DNA from: Lachnospiraceae bacterium
GTDB lineage: Bacteria > Bacillota > Clostridia > Lachnospirales > Lachnospiraceae
Assembly (NCBI GenBank): GCA_016282435.1
Contig: JAEEKN010000153.1
Span: forward strand, 1 to 32,802
Reading direction: 5' to 3'
Length of the DNA stretch: 32,802 bases
Made by a program: the position numbers and the translations under genes. The notes beneath the pieces are model-generated. The model worked only from the letters and a program-made list of their open reading frames with translations. It was not told the origin of the DNA and did no database searches. Below are positions 10,201 through 17,619 of the stretch, one piece after another (the first letter of the stretch is position 1; each line of letters starts with the position of its first letter).

Positions 10201-12175
10201 AATTTAGAAACTGCATGGATACGGCATGGTCTATCCAGGGCAGCATATCGTTGAGTTTGACATCTGTGATGTAGGATAACAGATCCAGTGAAAATTCGTA
10301 TCCGATGATGGCAGCTATTTCCAAAAGGTTTACGGCGTCTTCATCGAGCAGGCGCATTTTATTCCTGATAATGCTGATAACCTCGGCTTCCGAGTTGACT
10401 GTACGAAGCTTATCCCAGTCATGTTCGATGGTTCTGTTCGAGACAGTGATCACACCATCCTCCAACATGGAGCGGAGAACGTTAATGGTGTAATAAGGGT
10501 TACCGTCTGTCTTTTCTATCATGTATGTGGTGAGTACGCTGCATTCCTGACGGGGAAGCCCGAGGATATCTGCCAAGTACTCGCACATTCTGGTTTCGTT
10601 AAAAGGTTTTAAGGGCAGATCGAAGAAGCCTTCACAGGTCTTGAGTCTGGAAATGACGGAAGCAAGCAAAGGATTCTCTTCGGCGGATTCATAATCACGC
10701 ATGGTGACGATGATGGCAACCTTGTGTGATGCTACACGTTCGGCCATCTCGCAGATAAGCGAAAGTGATGATGAATCAGCAAACTGCAGATCGTCAAATA
10801 TGATACAATAAGGCTTGTCATCCCTAAGGAGTGACAGCATGAAGGTTGAAAGCAGCATGAAAGAACGCTGCTGTTCCTTGTATTCGTCGAGCGCAGGCAG
10901 GGATATGGCCTCTGTGAGCACCGAGCTCATGACGGGGCTTATTCGGGTGACGGTATCTGTCAGACCGCCAATAAGCTGTGACAATCTGTTTTTCTCGGTG
11001 ATCTGATGCTTACGTTCGTATGTACTGTATATGGAAGCAAATTCTCCGAGCAGCTGCTGGAATGCGGAATAGGGCGTCATCCTGTACTGTGATTTGAAGG
11101 AACTCCTTAAGACTACAGTTCCGTGTGATGTAAGATCAGCGTACAGGTTGTTCATCAGGTCTGACTTACCGCTTCCTACACCTCCGTGTACCAGAATAAA
11201 ATTACCTTTGGATTCGAAGGAATCCTCACATTTTTCTTTTATCTGAGTCAGTTCGTTCAGACGGCTGTACATCTTTGCCTTGCGGTTAAAGCCGTGAAGA
11301 ATATCGTTATCGGTGATAGGGTTCCCCAGTTCTGTATTGGACAGAAAACGGTCGATATCACTGATAAGCTCATTGGCGGTGGAATAGCGGAGATCGGGAT
11401 CCTTGCTGATGAGCTTGTTGATGATATTTGAAACATCCACGGGAATGGACGGGTTGATATCTTCCGGGGGTTTTACGCTGACTGCGATATGCTTGTAAAC
11501 CATGTTGTCCATGGTGTCCGAATGAAAGGGCAGGCATCCCGTCACCATGTGGTACAGGATGATACCGAGAGCGTAAAGGTCTGAACGCTGATCCACAGGT
11601 CTGTCGAGGACACCGGTGGTCTCGGGAGCCAGGAAGCCGAAACTGTAATCTATGTCAGTATTGGCAAAGCTGGAGTATTCGATGATATATGCCAGGGCAA
11701 AGTCCATGATCTTTACAAGAATCTGACCGTCCTGCTCGAGTATGAGTATACTCGGTGTGCGCAGCGCCCTGTGTATAACGTTAAAGCTCAGAGCGTATCT
11801 TAGCCCCGTAGCTATCTGCTGGGTGATGTTCAGAGCTGTTTTTAAATCGAGAGTTTTATTCTGCTCTATGTATTTGTTGAGCAGAATACCGTCGAAGTAT
11901 TCAAAAACGATGCAGATCGTATCGTCGTACTCACCGGCATCATAAACGCGCAACAGTGAGGAATGCTCAAAGTTGCGTATAACCTTCATCTCGTTCAGGA
12001 ACCTCATGCGTTCGCTCTCAAGTTTGGTGATGGCATGAGGGTTCATCATCTGGATGAGGACATATTCACTTGTATGTAGATGTTCCCCGAGATATACAGT
12101 CACAAAATTGGTTTTTGCAAGTTGTTGTATGACTCTGTATTTATCGAAAAGAACGGTTTTTTCAAGTAACTCCAT
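7298..12175 (-). CDS. Pseudokinase - AAA ATPase - TPR - GAF - GGDEF diguanylate cyclase (1625 aa)
   Basis: Order of parts: a protein-kinase fold (about 10-275); an AAA/STAND-like ATPase with Walker A GGVGSGKS (near 330) and Walker B-like IIFDDLQFAD; a long helical TPR-like region (about 700-1280); a GAF domain (about 1300-1455); and GGDEF (about 1460-1620) with RYGGEEF near residue 1533. The kinase part lacks the Gly loop, has Gln where the beta-3 Lys belongs (VLIQMM), HRALRTPSI instead of HRDLKPSN, and DFA instead of DFG, so it is almost certainly inactive. The GGEEF active site is intact, so c-di-GMP synthesis is likely; no RxxD inhibitory site is visible in front of it. No membrane segment is seen. 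Inference: a cytosolic sensor in which ligand or partner binding controls c-di-GMP. Similar kinase-ATPase-GAF proteins elsewhere often end in a histidine kinase. Confidence 0.93.
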   Translation of the reverse strand: MELLEKTVLFDKYRVIQQLAKTNFVTVYLGEHLHTSEYVLIQMMNPHAITKLESERMRFLNEMKVIRNFEHSSLLRVYDAGEYDDTICIVFEYFDGILLNKYIEQNKTLDLKTALNITQQIATGLRYALSFNVIHRALRTPSILILEQDGQILVKIMDFALAYIIEYSSFANTDIDYSFGFLAPETTGVLDRPVDQRSDLYALGIILYHMVTGCLPFHSDTMDNMVYKHIAVSVKPPEDINPSIPVDVSNIINKLISKDPDLRYSTANELISDIDRFLSNTELGNPITDNDILHGFNRKAKMYSRLNELTQIKEKCEDSFESKGNFILVHGGVGSGKSDLMNNLYADLTSHGTVVLRSSFKSQYRMTPYSAFQQLLGEFASIYSTYERKHQITEKNRLSQLIGGLTDTVTRISPVMSSVLTEAISLPALDEYKEQQRSFMLLSTFMLSLLRDDKPYCIIFDDLQFADSSSLSLICEMAERVASHKVAIIVTMRDYESAEENPLLASVISRLKTCEGFFDLPLKPFNETRMCEYLADILGLPRQECSVLTTYMIEKTDGNPYYTINVLRSMLEDGVITVSNRTIEHDWDKLRTVNSEAEVISIIRNKMRLLDEDAVNLLEIAAIIGYEFSLDLLSYITDVKLNDMLPWIDHAVSMQFLNYASARKTLVSFAHKQIHEVFLAMIDPTREKELHYWIAKGIEAKYVGETSSHLYRLVYHFLMADNDRGVRRYCLDAAHLAESTNANEEAINYYRKALELMGNRSNTNLESWISVKKSLINLNLTTGHFQDALNIASELLPLIENSLEKAKLYRNIGIGHFRQGNFRDCIMSLMSALKALNFKFPTSETEMNVMLHSLKANVKFSTGSDLTKNRFSTAEDATRRNTDINEEDKIIVSILETLIWVYAYTNKTGFNYTLLRLYTFANKKFGNSPELGFGASALVIYYELNTEKKKAKLAQSMTLTLRKSIGDRFGYARSLFISGLFATIDSDHDKAIKYYHEALDLFREIGDMWEINNIYIYLSLAYFMSGRFDEGREICETSIALSRKLSDKFNLLISSSIMVGCLACKGNFSLAEAAAESASGLNDELPIQFAQCFYRLMTGILKLEEGKFETAEKNLNIAQNYIDTVRFVEIPLLSVTSHLAIAKVSTFQMSRNSELQELRIRQESYLKTLCSQSLSDSKPYPCFRTSAYRACAKYCVMTNKPKKADEYFREGILIASETQNTFENAQIHYEYGLFLLDQHRNEESRYNIFDAYMNFSHISASVYVKKCEELITSRYADNFISNSLMADISSKQNRMNVDRKVNTLLRMGERLTSTLEIEELQNKILQDAVELTGAERGILFLYPETGDKKLYVASIFNTGNFDSYSYDWILEDVELTNQPVVINDVQSDEFRKNYSQMVRYGIKSVMAMPMFVRGKLYGVIYLDSRLVRGIFSNEYMETIGFIANQSGAPIENARLYHRAITDGLTQLYGRSYLDNLIIDKTSDSEKAKLSALMLDVDFFKKCNDTYGHQFGDEVLKQVASIMKKVTGNKGTACRYGGEEFVILLDSNNSEFAVSVAEKIRQSVETTSVPFNEGSKVTLVSITISIGVSIWNPRMERVELIEHADKALYAAKKGGRNQVRLWSSEM

Positions 12176-12211
12176 ACCCGTCTCCGTAATAGTTTTTTAC
12201 CTTCAGAATAT

Positions 12212-12217
12212 ATTATA
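12212..12217 (-). promoter_or_regulatory. -10 element for the 1625-aa sensor gene
   Basis: A perfect TATAAT on the minus strand lies 37 bp upstream of the start codon. No good -35 sits at the expected distance, so the promoter may depend on an activator. Confidence 0.45.
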
Positions 12218-12259
12218 ACACATATTTTAAAATATTCATAGTAAAAATTTAGATTTTGC

Positions 12260-12288
12260 TTGACTTTTTTTTCTTCTCGTAGTATATT
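12260..12288 (+). promoter_or_regulatory. Promoter of tRNA-Pro
   Basis: TTGACT (12260-12265), a 17-bp spacer and TATATT (12283-12288) form a strong sigma-A-type promoter about 20 bp ahead of the mature tRNA 5' end. It may also drive the DUF5688 gene by read-through. Confidence 0.8.
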
Positions 12289-12308
12289 TCACATTGTACG
12301 TGTGATTT

Positions 12309-12382
<74 letters not shown>

Positions 12383-12426
12383 TTTATATATTGTTGTTAC
12401 ATTTATCTATTTACTTATCAATATCG

Positions 12427-12452
12427 TCTTCTTTTACAAAAGTAAAAGGAGA
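12427..12452 (+). promoter_or_regulatory. SD-sequestering hairpin ahead of the DUF5688 gene
   Basis: TCTTCTTTTAC (12427-12437) pairs with GTAAAAGGAGA (12442-12452) over 11 bp, with one G-U pair, around an AAAA loop. The right arm holds the whole Shine-Dalgarno (AAGGAGA), and the ATG lies 5 nt further on. The helix is AU-rich, so it could open easily. Confidence 0.6.
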
Positions 12453-12456
12453 AGAT

Positions 12457-13362
12457 ATGAAATTACATGTATTTATTGAAGAGATCAAAGAAAGAGTGTC
12501 TGAAGTCTTGGGAGAGGATTACGAGGTCTCTCTTAAGAAAGTCTTGAAGAACAATTCAGTTGAATTCGATTGTCTTATTATCACCCACAGATTCGACAAT
12601 GTATCTCCAAGTATTTATCTTAACAGTTTTTATCTGGAATATCTGAACGGCGTTCCCATGGAAACTCTGGTCGACGGTGTTATTGCGACATATAAAAACT
12701 GTCTGGAACAATTTGACAGAAGCAAATGCTCTTTGATTGACACGGAGCATGCCGAGGAACATATAGTTCTGCGGCTTGTTAACTATGCCAGAAATATCAG
12801 GATTCTTGAAGAATGTCCCCATATAAGATGCAAGGATCTGGCTCTTATTTATCATTATATGCTGTCTGATGATAATAGCGACGGATTGGTAAGCGTGAGG
12901 ATTGACTATTCAAATATGGCTTTCTTCAAGCTGACCGAAGAAAAACTAAAGGAAAAAGCCCTGGAAAATACGGAAAGGTTATTTCCACCCGTTTTTGAAA
13001 AAGTAGAGTACCTGATGAAAGAATATTGCAGAAGGATGATGGGAAATGCGTTTACATTTGGGGATGAAAGGTTTGCAGATATGTTCCCGATGTATGTTCT
13101 GACCAGTAAAAGCAGGATGAACGGAGCGGTGTGCATGCTGTATAAAGGAATGCTGGAAAGGATAAAGAAGACCTTGGGTAAAGGGTTCTATATCATTCCC
13201 AGCTCTATAAACGAAATATTGATCCTGCCGGAATCCTACGGTATGAACCAGGAGGATCTGGCGGAGATGGTACAGAGTGTAAATTACGACATTGTTCCGG
13301 AAACGGAAGTCCTCTCAGACAGTGTATATCATTATCCGGATGACGAGTTGCAGTTATTCTGA
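12457..13362 (+). CDS. DUF5688 family protein
   Basis: 301 aa. The start is placed at ATG 12457, which has SD AAAAGGAG 5-6 nt upstream; the open frame extends back into the tRNA gene, but that part cannot be coding. The N-terminal EDYEVSLKKVLKNNSVEFDCLII, the SPSIYLNSFYLEYLNG stretch and the C-terminal GFYIIPSSINEILILPE and EVLSDSVYHY are the pattern I associate with DUF5688, common in Lachnospiraceae and without a known role. No membrane or signal sequence is visible, so it is likely cytosolic. It follows tRNA-Pro by 74 bp, with no terminator between them and no clear promoter of its own, and its translation start is masked by a hairpin. Its last 9 bp overlap the end of the convergent gene. 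Confidence 0.88.
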   Translation: MKLHVFIEEIKERVSEVLGEDYEVSLKKVLKNNSVEFDCLIITHRFDNVSPSIYLNSFYLEYLNGVPMETLVDGVIATYKNCLEQFDRSKCSLIDTEHAEEHIVLRLVNYARNIRILEECPHIRCKDLALIYHYMLSDDNSDGLVSVRIDYSNMAFFKLTEEKLKEKALENTERLFPPVFEKVEYLMKEYCRRMMGNAFTFGDERFADMFPMYVLTSKSRMNGAVCMLYKGMLERIKKTLGKGFYIIPSSINEILILPESYGMNQEDLAEMVQSVNYDIVPETEVLSDSVYHYPDDELQLF

Positions 13363-14142
13363 CGGGGTTCCGGATTCGGATGATTCCGAATCTTCCGTAG
13401 CGGGATCTACGGCGTTTGTCAGTTTATCCCAGAAGTCCTTTACGGTAGGATCGGAAGCTACTGCGTTGTCTATCTCGGTATATATCGAAGCCTGGAGTTC
13501 TTTTAAGTCTTCATCATTATCAAGTTTAGTAAGGATGGCCTGCGTCTCCTCGTCGAAAATACCCGAGAAGATGACGGGCTTTCCATCTTTATAAATGATG
13601 TAGAAGGACTCAAGTGAAGGTATCGGCGTATCTACTGTGGTGATGGTAGTGTAGAAAGTACAGTATACAACCAGATCTATGATACCTCCGCCTTGCTTGG
13701 TGTAGCACTTGAGGTCTGAATAACCCTTTACGTACTCGGTTTGTGCTGTGATGGTCTCAGCGCTGATATATACAGGGTCCGTAACCAGTGTCTTTAATGT
13801 AGCGATATCACCTGCGGCCTTCGCATCAAAATACTGTTCGATGATCTCGTGGACATCCGGATAAATCTCTAAACGAAGGGGATTCGGAGCATCTGAATCG
13901 AGCGTGGGCTTGGCTGATGTATCATTTTCCACATCTGTTTTGGAAGAAGTATCGTCCACGGGAGTGGGAACAGCTTCCTCCGTAGGAACGGGTGTTACAT
14001 CTTCGGGGTCGTCTAAGGTGGGATTTGGAACGTTTTTTATAACTACGGGGTTTTTTATGGGATGACCTGTGGAAAAAGTCAGCATTCCTATGAGCATTAT
14101 CCCCGTAAACATCGTAAAGATAAATCTCTTAACTATGGGCAT
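13354..14142 (-). CDS. Secreted or membrane-anchored protein with NTF2-like domain
   Basis: 262 aa. A basic N-terminus and hydrophobic stretch (residues 7-24) form a signal peptide or anchor; there is no lipobox Cys. A Pro/Thr/Asp-rich linker (about 35-85) leads to a domain beginning DVHEIIEQYFDAKAAGDIATLKTLV, the usual opening helix of an NTF2/SnoaL-like fold; its ligand or activity is unknown. The C-terminus is Ser/Glu-rich. SD AGGAGG lies 10 nt before the start on the minus strand. The leader (14143-14256) contains the short form of the repeated hairpin element. The 3' end overlaps the convergent DUF5688 gene by 9 bp. Confidence 0.85.
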   Translation of the reverse strand: MPIVKRFIFTMFTGIMLIGMLTFSTGHPIKNPVVIKNVPNPTLDDPEDVTPVPTEEAVPTPVDDTSSKTDVENDTSAKPTLDSDAPNPLRLEIYPDVHEIIEQYFDAKAAGDIATLKTLVTDPVYISAETITAQTEYVKGYSDLKCYTKQGGGIIDLVVYCTFYTTITTVDTPIPSLESFYIIYKDGKPVIFSGIFDEETQAILTKLDNDEDLKELQASIYTEIDNAVASDPTVKDFWDKLTNAVDPATEDSESSESGTPSE

Positions 14143-14188
14143 ATATGATAAACCTCCTGAAAAAGCTATTAGACTTTAGACTCAAATA

Positions 14189-14265
14189 GTCAAAGTCACC
14201 TCGAAAACGCCTTCAGCGTTTCCTCGGTAACAAAACGATGCTCTGATATCTTCTATTTTGTTATA
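14189..14265 (-). repeat. Short form of the repeated hairpin element, in the leader of the NTF2-like gene
   Basis: On the minus strand this is TATAACAAAATAGAAGATATC, 2 bp, then a 54-bp block (14242-14189) identical to 32519-32572. The block folds as GTTACC/GGTGAC enclosing GAAACGC/GCGTTTTC with loop TGAAG. Compared with the long copy it lacks about 80 bp between the shared ends. The gene's own predicted -10 overlaps the outer end of this element. Confidence 0.85.
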
Positions 14266-14291
14266 ATACCATATATTGAAAATATTATCAA
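14263..14291 (-). promoter_or_regulatory. Promoter of the NTF2-like secreted protein gene
   Basis: On the minus strand TTGATA (14291-14286), a 17-bp spacer and TATTAT (14268-14263). Transcription would begin near 14256, giving a 5' leader of about 114 nt that contains the 54-bp hairpin block. Confidence 0.7.
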
Positions 14292-14336
14292 CTTATAAAA
14301 AAAGCAATAATTGATAATTAATAATTTTGATTTGGG

Positions 14337-14365
14337 TTGAATATACGGGAGGCATGTGATAGAAT
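14337..14365 (+). promoter_or_regulatory. Promoter of hflX
   Basis: TTGAAT (14337-14342), a 17-bp spacer and TAGAAT (14360-14365) with an extended TG one base ahead of the -10. The start codon is 45 bp downstream. Confidence 0.75.
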
Positions 14366-14409
14366 CGACGATGGTGTATTAGGGGAGAGTTCCTTTGAGG
14401 AGGTTTTTA

Positions 14410-15663
14410 ATGGGGGAGCTTATAGAAATAAAACAGGAACAGGAGCGGGTTATCCTTGTGGCGGTCGAAGAGAGGGAAGACGTCGATGTTGAAGCTTCAC
14501 TCGATGAACTTGAGGAATTGGCTGAGACTGCGGGAGCGCTGACTGTCGGAAGGCTTATACAGAAAAGAGAAGCTGCTTCACCGGCACTTTATATAGGAAA
14601 AGGTAAAGCGGAAGAACTCAAAGAACTGATTGTTCAAAATGATGCGACGGGCATTATCACAGATGATGAGCTTTCACCGGCACAGATGAAAAATCTCGAA
14701 GATGTTCTTGATATAAAGATCATGGACAGGACCATGCTCATACTTGATATATTTGCGAAGCATGCAAGTACATCCGAAGGTAAGCTTCAGGTAGAGATGG
14801 CCCAGTTAAAATACAGATCTGCCAGACTGGTAGGTATGAGGAAGTCGATGTCCAGAGTCTCCTACGGTATCGGAATGAGAGGACCCGGAGAAAAGAAGCT
14901 GGAAGTTGACAGACGTCTTATCAGGGACAGAATATCAAAACTCAGGGAAGAAATAGAAAACGTAGAAAAAAACAGAAGTACCAATCGCGTAAAGAGACAG
15001 AAGAACGGAAGTGTGGTAGCGGCTATAGTAGGCTATACCAATGCAGGCAAGTCTACACTGCTGAATAAGCTGACAGGCGCAGACATACTGGCCGCAGACA
15101 TGCTGTTTGCAACACTTGATCCTACGGTGAGGATACTTGAACTCAATGACGGACAGGAGATACTGCTCACTGATACGGTAGGGTTTATCAGGAAGCTTCC
15201 GCATCACCTGATCGAGGCTTTCAGATCCACACTTGAGGAAGCAAAGTACGCAGATATTATTATCCATGTAGTGGATGCTTCAAATCCTAAAGCTTTTGAA
15301 CAGATGCAGGTGGTATATGATACTTTACGTCGTCTGGGAGTGGGGGATAAACCGGTCATCACACTGTTTAACAAACAGGACCTTCTGACGGAAAAAGAAG
15401 TGCTCAAGGATCTTAACAGTGACAAGAGCATAGAGATTTCGGCTAAAACCGGCCAGGGTCTCGATGTTTTAAAAGATGAACTGGAAAAGGTATTACTGGA
15501 GAACAAAATTTATTTCGAAAAAGTCATAGATTACTCGAACGCCGGGGTGATACAGATGATAAGAAAAGACGGTACTTTGCTGGAAGAGGAGTATGTGCCG
15601 GAAGGAATATCTGTAAAGGCTTACGTTAGCCGGGAACTTTTCGGAAGAATTAAAGATATTTAA
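14410..15663 (+). CDS. hflX: Ribosome-associated GTPase HflX
   Basis: 417 aa. HflX binds the 50S subunit and splits or rescues stalled ribosomes under stress. The N-terminal domain (to about 190) carries the GRLIQKREAASPALYIGKGK region and the RGPGEKKLEVDRR motif of the family. The G domain has G1 GYTNAGKST (near 208), G3 DTVGF and G4 NKQD. The start is set at ATG 14410 because AGGAGG (14398-14403) sits 6 nt upstream; the TTG at 14395 lies before that SD and is not a credible start. The CotH-type gene begins 18 bp after the stop, so the two probably share a transcript. Confidence 0.96.
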   Translation: MGELIEIKQEQERVILVAVEEREDVDVEASLDELEELAETAGALTVGRLIQKREAASPALYIGKGKAEELKELIVQNDATGIITDDELSPAQMKNLEDVLDIKIMDRTMLILDIFAKHASTSEGKLQVEMAQLKYRSARLVGMRKSMSRVSYGIGMRGPGEKKLEVDRRLIRDRISKLREEIENVEKNRSTNRVKRQKNGSVVAAIVGYTNAGKSTLLNKLTGADILAADMLFATLDPTVRILELNDGQEILLTDTVGFIRKLPHHLIEAFRSTLEEAKYADIIIHVVDASNPKAFEQMQVVYDTLRRLGVGDKPVITLFNKQDLLTEKEVLKDLNSDKSIEISAKTGQGLDVLKDELEKVLLENKIYFEKVIDYSNAGVIQMIRKDGTLLEEEYVPEGISVKAYVSRELFGRIKDI

Positions 15664-15681
15664 GAAACGGGGTATACAAAG

Positions 15682-17565
15682 TTGAAAAAAAGAAGTATTT
15701 TAGGCAAAGTATCACTGATACTGGTAATGTGCCTTCTTTCCTTAAGTCTTACCGCTTGCGGGAAAAAAGACGGAACGGGCGATGACGGAAACACGGAGAA
15801 CGTCACACCTACCGAAGCCGATAAAGGGAAAGACAGTAATGGGGATAACAAAGATCCAAAAGGTAACAAAGGAGACAAAGAACCTGATTGGGATGACTAT
15901 CCGAGAACTACAGTGGCACCCACTCCGGAACTTGTAAAAAGCGAAAGCATCAGTAATCTTGCAAAAGAGCAGAATCCGAAGAAAGAGGATGCAACCGGAG
16001 AAATCAAGGTAGGCCTTACTTTCTATGCGGACGGTTCGTTTGAGTTTGAGCAGGATAACCGTTTTTATACAAATGATGTAGAACTTACCATTACGGCACC
16101 TTCGGGCGCAAAGGTTTATTATACTTTAGACGGTAGGGAGCCTACCCTTGATTCATGGGTATACAGCGAACCTATCAAGTTCCTTACTCTGGGCGGGGAT
16201 TTCCCGGATGCATATACACTTCGTGCATGCATGATAAATCCTGACGGAACACAGTCAAAGATTGCCGCCAGAAGTTTTCTTGTCGGACGAGGGACAGAGG
16301 AGAGATTCTCAAGCCTTGTATTTTTCATAAGCGGAGATCCAGACGATCTGACGGAGTCACCGAACGGTATCATGTACGGTGACAATGCTTTCGAACGCGG
16401 GCATGAGTCCGAGAGAGAAGTTTATATCGAGGCTTTTGAAGCAGACGGAACTCCGATCTTTGCACAGTACGGCGGAGTGAGAGTCTACGGAGGATACTCC
16501 AGAAATTCGACCATAAAGTCCCTTAAGCTTTTTGCGAGAAAGCTGTATGATGAGGATCACAAGAACTTTAAGATAGATGCATTCCAGACTCCAAAGCTTG
16601 GCGAGGATGACGGGGACGTCATCAAGAAGTATGACAAGCTGGTTCTGAGAAATGGAGGAAACGACCTTCAGTTCGGTTTCATCAGAGATGAACTCAGCCA
16701 GACGCTGGTAAAGAAGGCAGGGTTTGATACCTACGAAGCCGTAGTTCCGGTAGTAGTTTATCTGAATGGTTCATATTACGCATTCCACTGGCTTCATGAA
16801 AACTACTGTGACAAGTATTTTAAGGAGCGTTTCGGTGACGGAGACGGTGAGTTCGTCGTTCTGGAAGGTACTGACCAGGAAAAGGATGACGATGACGAGA
16901 TACAGGATATAGTGGATGATTATAATGCCCATTACAACAGATTCATCAATTCGGATCTTAAGAACGATGCAGTATACAATGAGCTGTGCAACTACATAGA
17001 TATCAACAGTTATCTTGACTTCTTTGCATGGAACATTGCCATCAACAACTGGGACTGGCCTAACAACAACTTTAAGTGCTATAAGTATGTGAAGGCCGAG
17101 GGTGAAGCTGCACGTGACGGTGTATTTAACGGAAAGTGGAGATTCCTTCCTCATGATATGGACTATACCTATGGTATTTACGATCAGGCAAAGGCCAAGG
17201 AGAATTACAACACCCTGCGTGTAGTCATGGATGAGAATAATGAACGTTATTCACCTCTCTTTACAAAGCTTATGGAGAGAGCTGACTGCAGGGCTTACTT
17301 TAGAGCAAAGACTCTCGAATTCATCAACGGAGCTTTAAGTGAACAGAGCATAAAGGAAGAGTACGAGAAGCTTCATGAGAGCAGAAGAAAAGAGCTCTTA
17401 AAGTATTACGATTTCCTGGAAATCTTAAACCGCAGAGGTGACTGGACCATCTGGACACGTCCTGAGAACTATGCAAACAACGAAAAGCAGATTTATACTT
17501 TTGCTGAGAAGCGTGCAGGCTATGTATTAAAGTATATGGACGAGCTGCTTCCCGAACTGGAATAA
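15682..17565 (+). CDS. CotH-family lipoprotein with chitobiase-like C-terminal-type domain
   Basis: 627 aa, TTG start. A signal sequence ends in the lipobox LTAC (Cys near residue 26), so it is a lipoprotein on the outer face of the membrane. A charged Gly/Asp/Lys linker follows. Residues about 130-175 (LTITAPSGAKVYYTLDGREPT) match the CHB_HEX_C_1 beta-sandwich found beside CotH domains. The rest is the CotH kinase fold, with LRNGGNDLQFGFIRDEL, the AFHWLHENYCDKYF region and RFLPHDMDYTYG as marks. CotH proteins phosphorylate spore-coat proteins in Bacillus; in non-coat settings the substrate is unknown and is probably a surface protein or glycan here. It is the second gene after hflX and ends at a strong terminator. 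Confidence 0.92.
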   Translation: MKKRSILGKVSLILVMCLLSLSLTACGKKDGTGDDGNTENVTPTEADKGKDSNGDNKDPKGNKGDKEPDWDDYPRTTVAPTPELVKSESISNLAKEQNPKKEDATGEIKVGLTFYADGSFEFEQDNRFYTNDVELTITAPSGAKVYYTLDGREPTLDSWVYSEPIKFLTLGGDFPDAYTLRACMINPDGTQSKIAARSFLVGRGTEERFSSLVFFISGDPDDLTESPNGIMYGDNAFERGHESEREVYIEAFEADGTPIFAQYGGVRVYGGYSRNSTIKSLKLFARKLYDEDHKNFKIDAFQTPKLGEDDGDVIKKYDKLVLRNGGNDLQFGFIRDELSQTLVKKAGFDTYEAVVPVVVYLNGSYYAFHWLHENYCDKYFKERFGDGDGEFVVLEGTDQEKDDDDEIQDIVDDYNAHYNRFINSDLKNDAVYNELCNYIDINSYLDFFAWNIAINNWDWPNNNFKCYKYVKAEGEAARDGVFNGKWRFLPHDMDYTYGIYDQAKAKENYNTLRVVMDENNERYSPLFTKLMERADCRAYFRAKTLEFINGALSEQSIKEEYEKLHESRRKELLKYYDFLEILNRRGDWTIWTRPENYANNEKQIYTFAEKRAGYVLKYMDELLPELE

Positions 17566-17574
17566 AAGACAAAT

Positions 17575-17608
17575 GAGCCCCGGTGTGATACCGGGGCTCT
17601 GATTTTTT
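17575..17608. terminator. Bidirectional intrinsic terminator
   Basis: GAGCCCCGGT (17575-17584) and ACCGGGGCTC (17590-17599) form a perfect 10-bp stem with a GTGAT loop, followed by a T-run on the plus strand and preceded by an A-rich stretch. It separates the CotH gene from the convergent mraY-like gene. Confidence 0.93.
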
Positions 17609-17619
17609 ATGATCTGACT

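Noticed and set aside
14395-14409. TTG start for HflX
   Set aside because: It overlaps the SD that serves ATG 14410.
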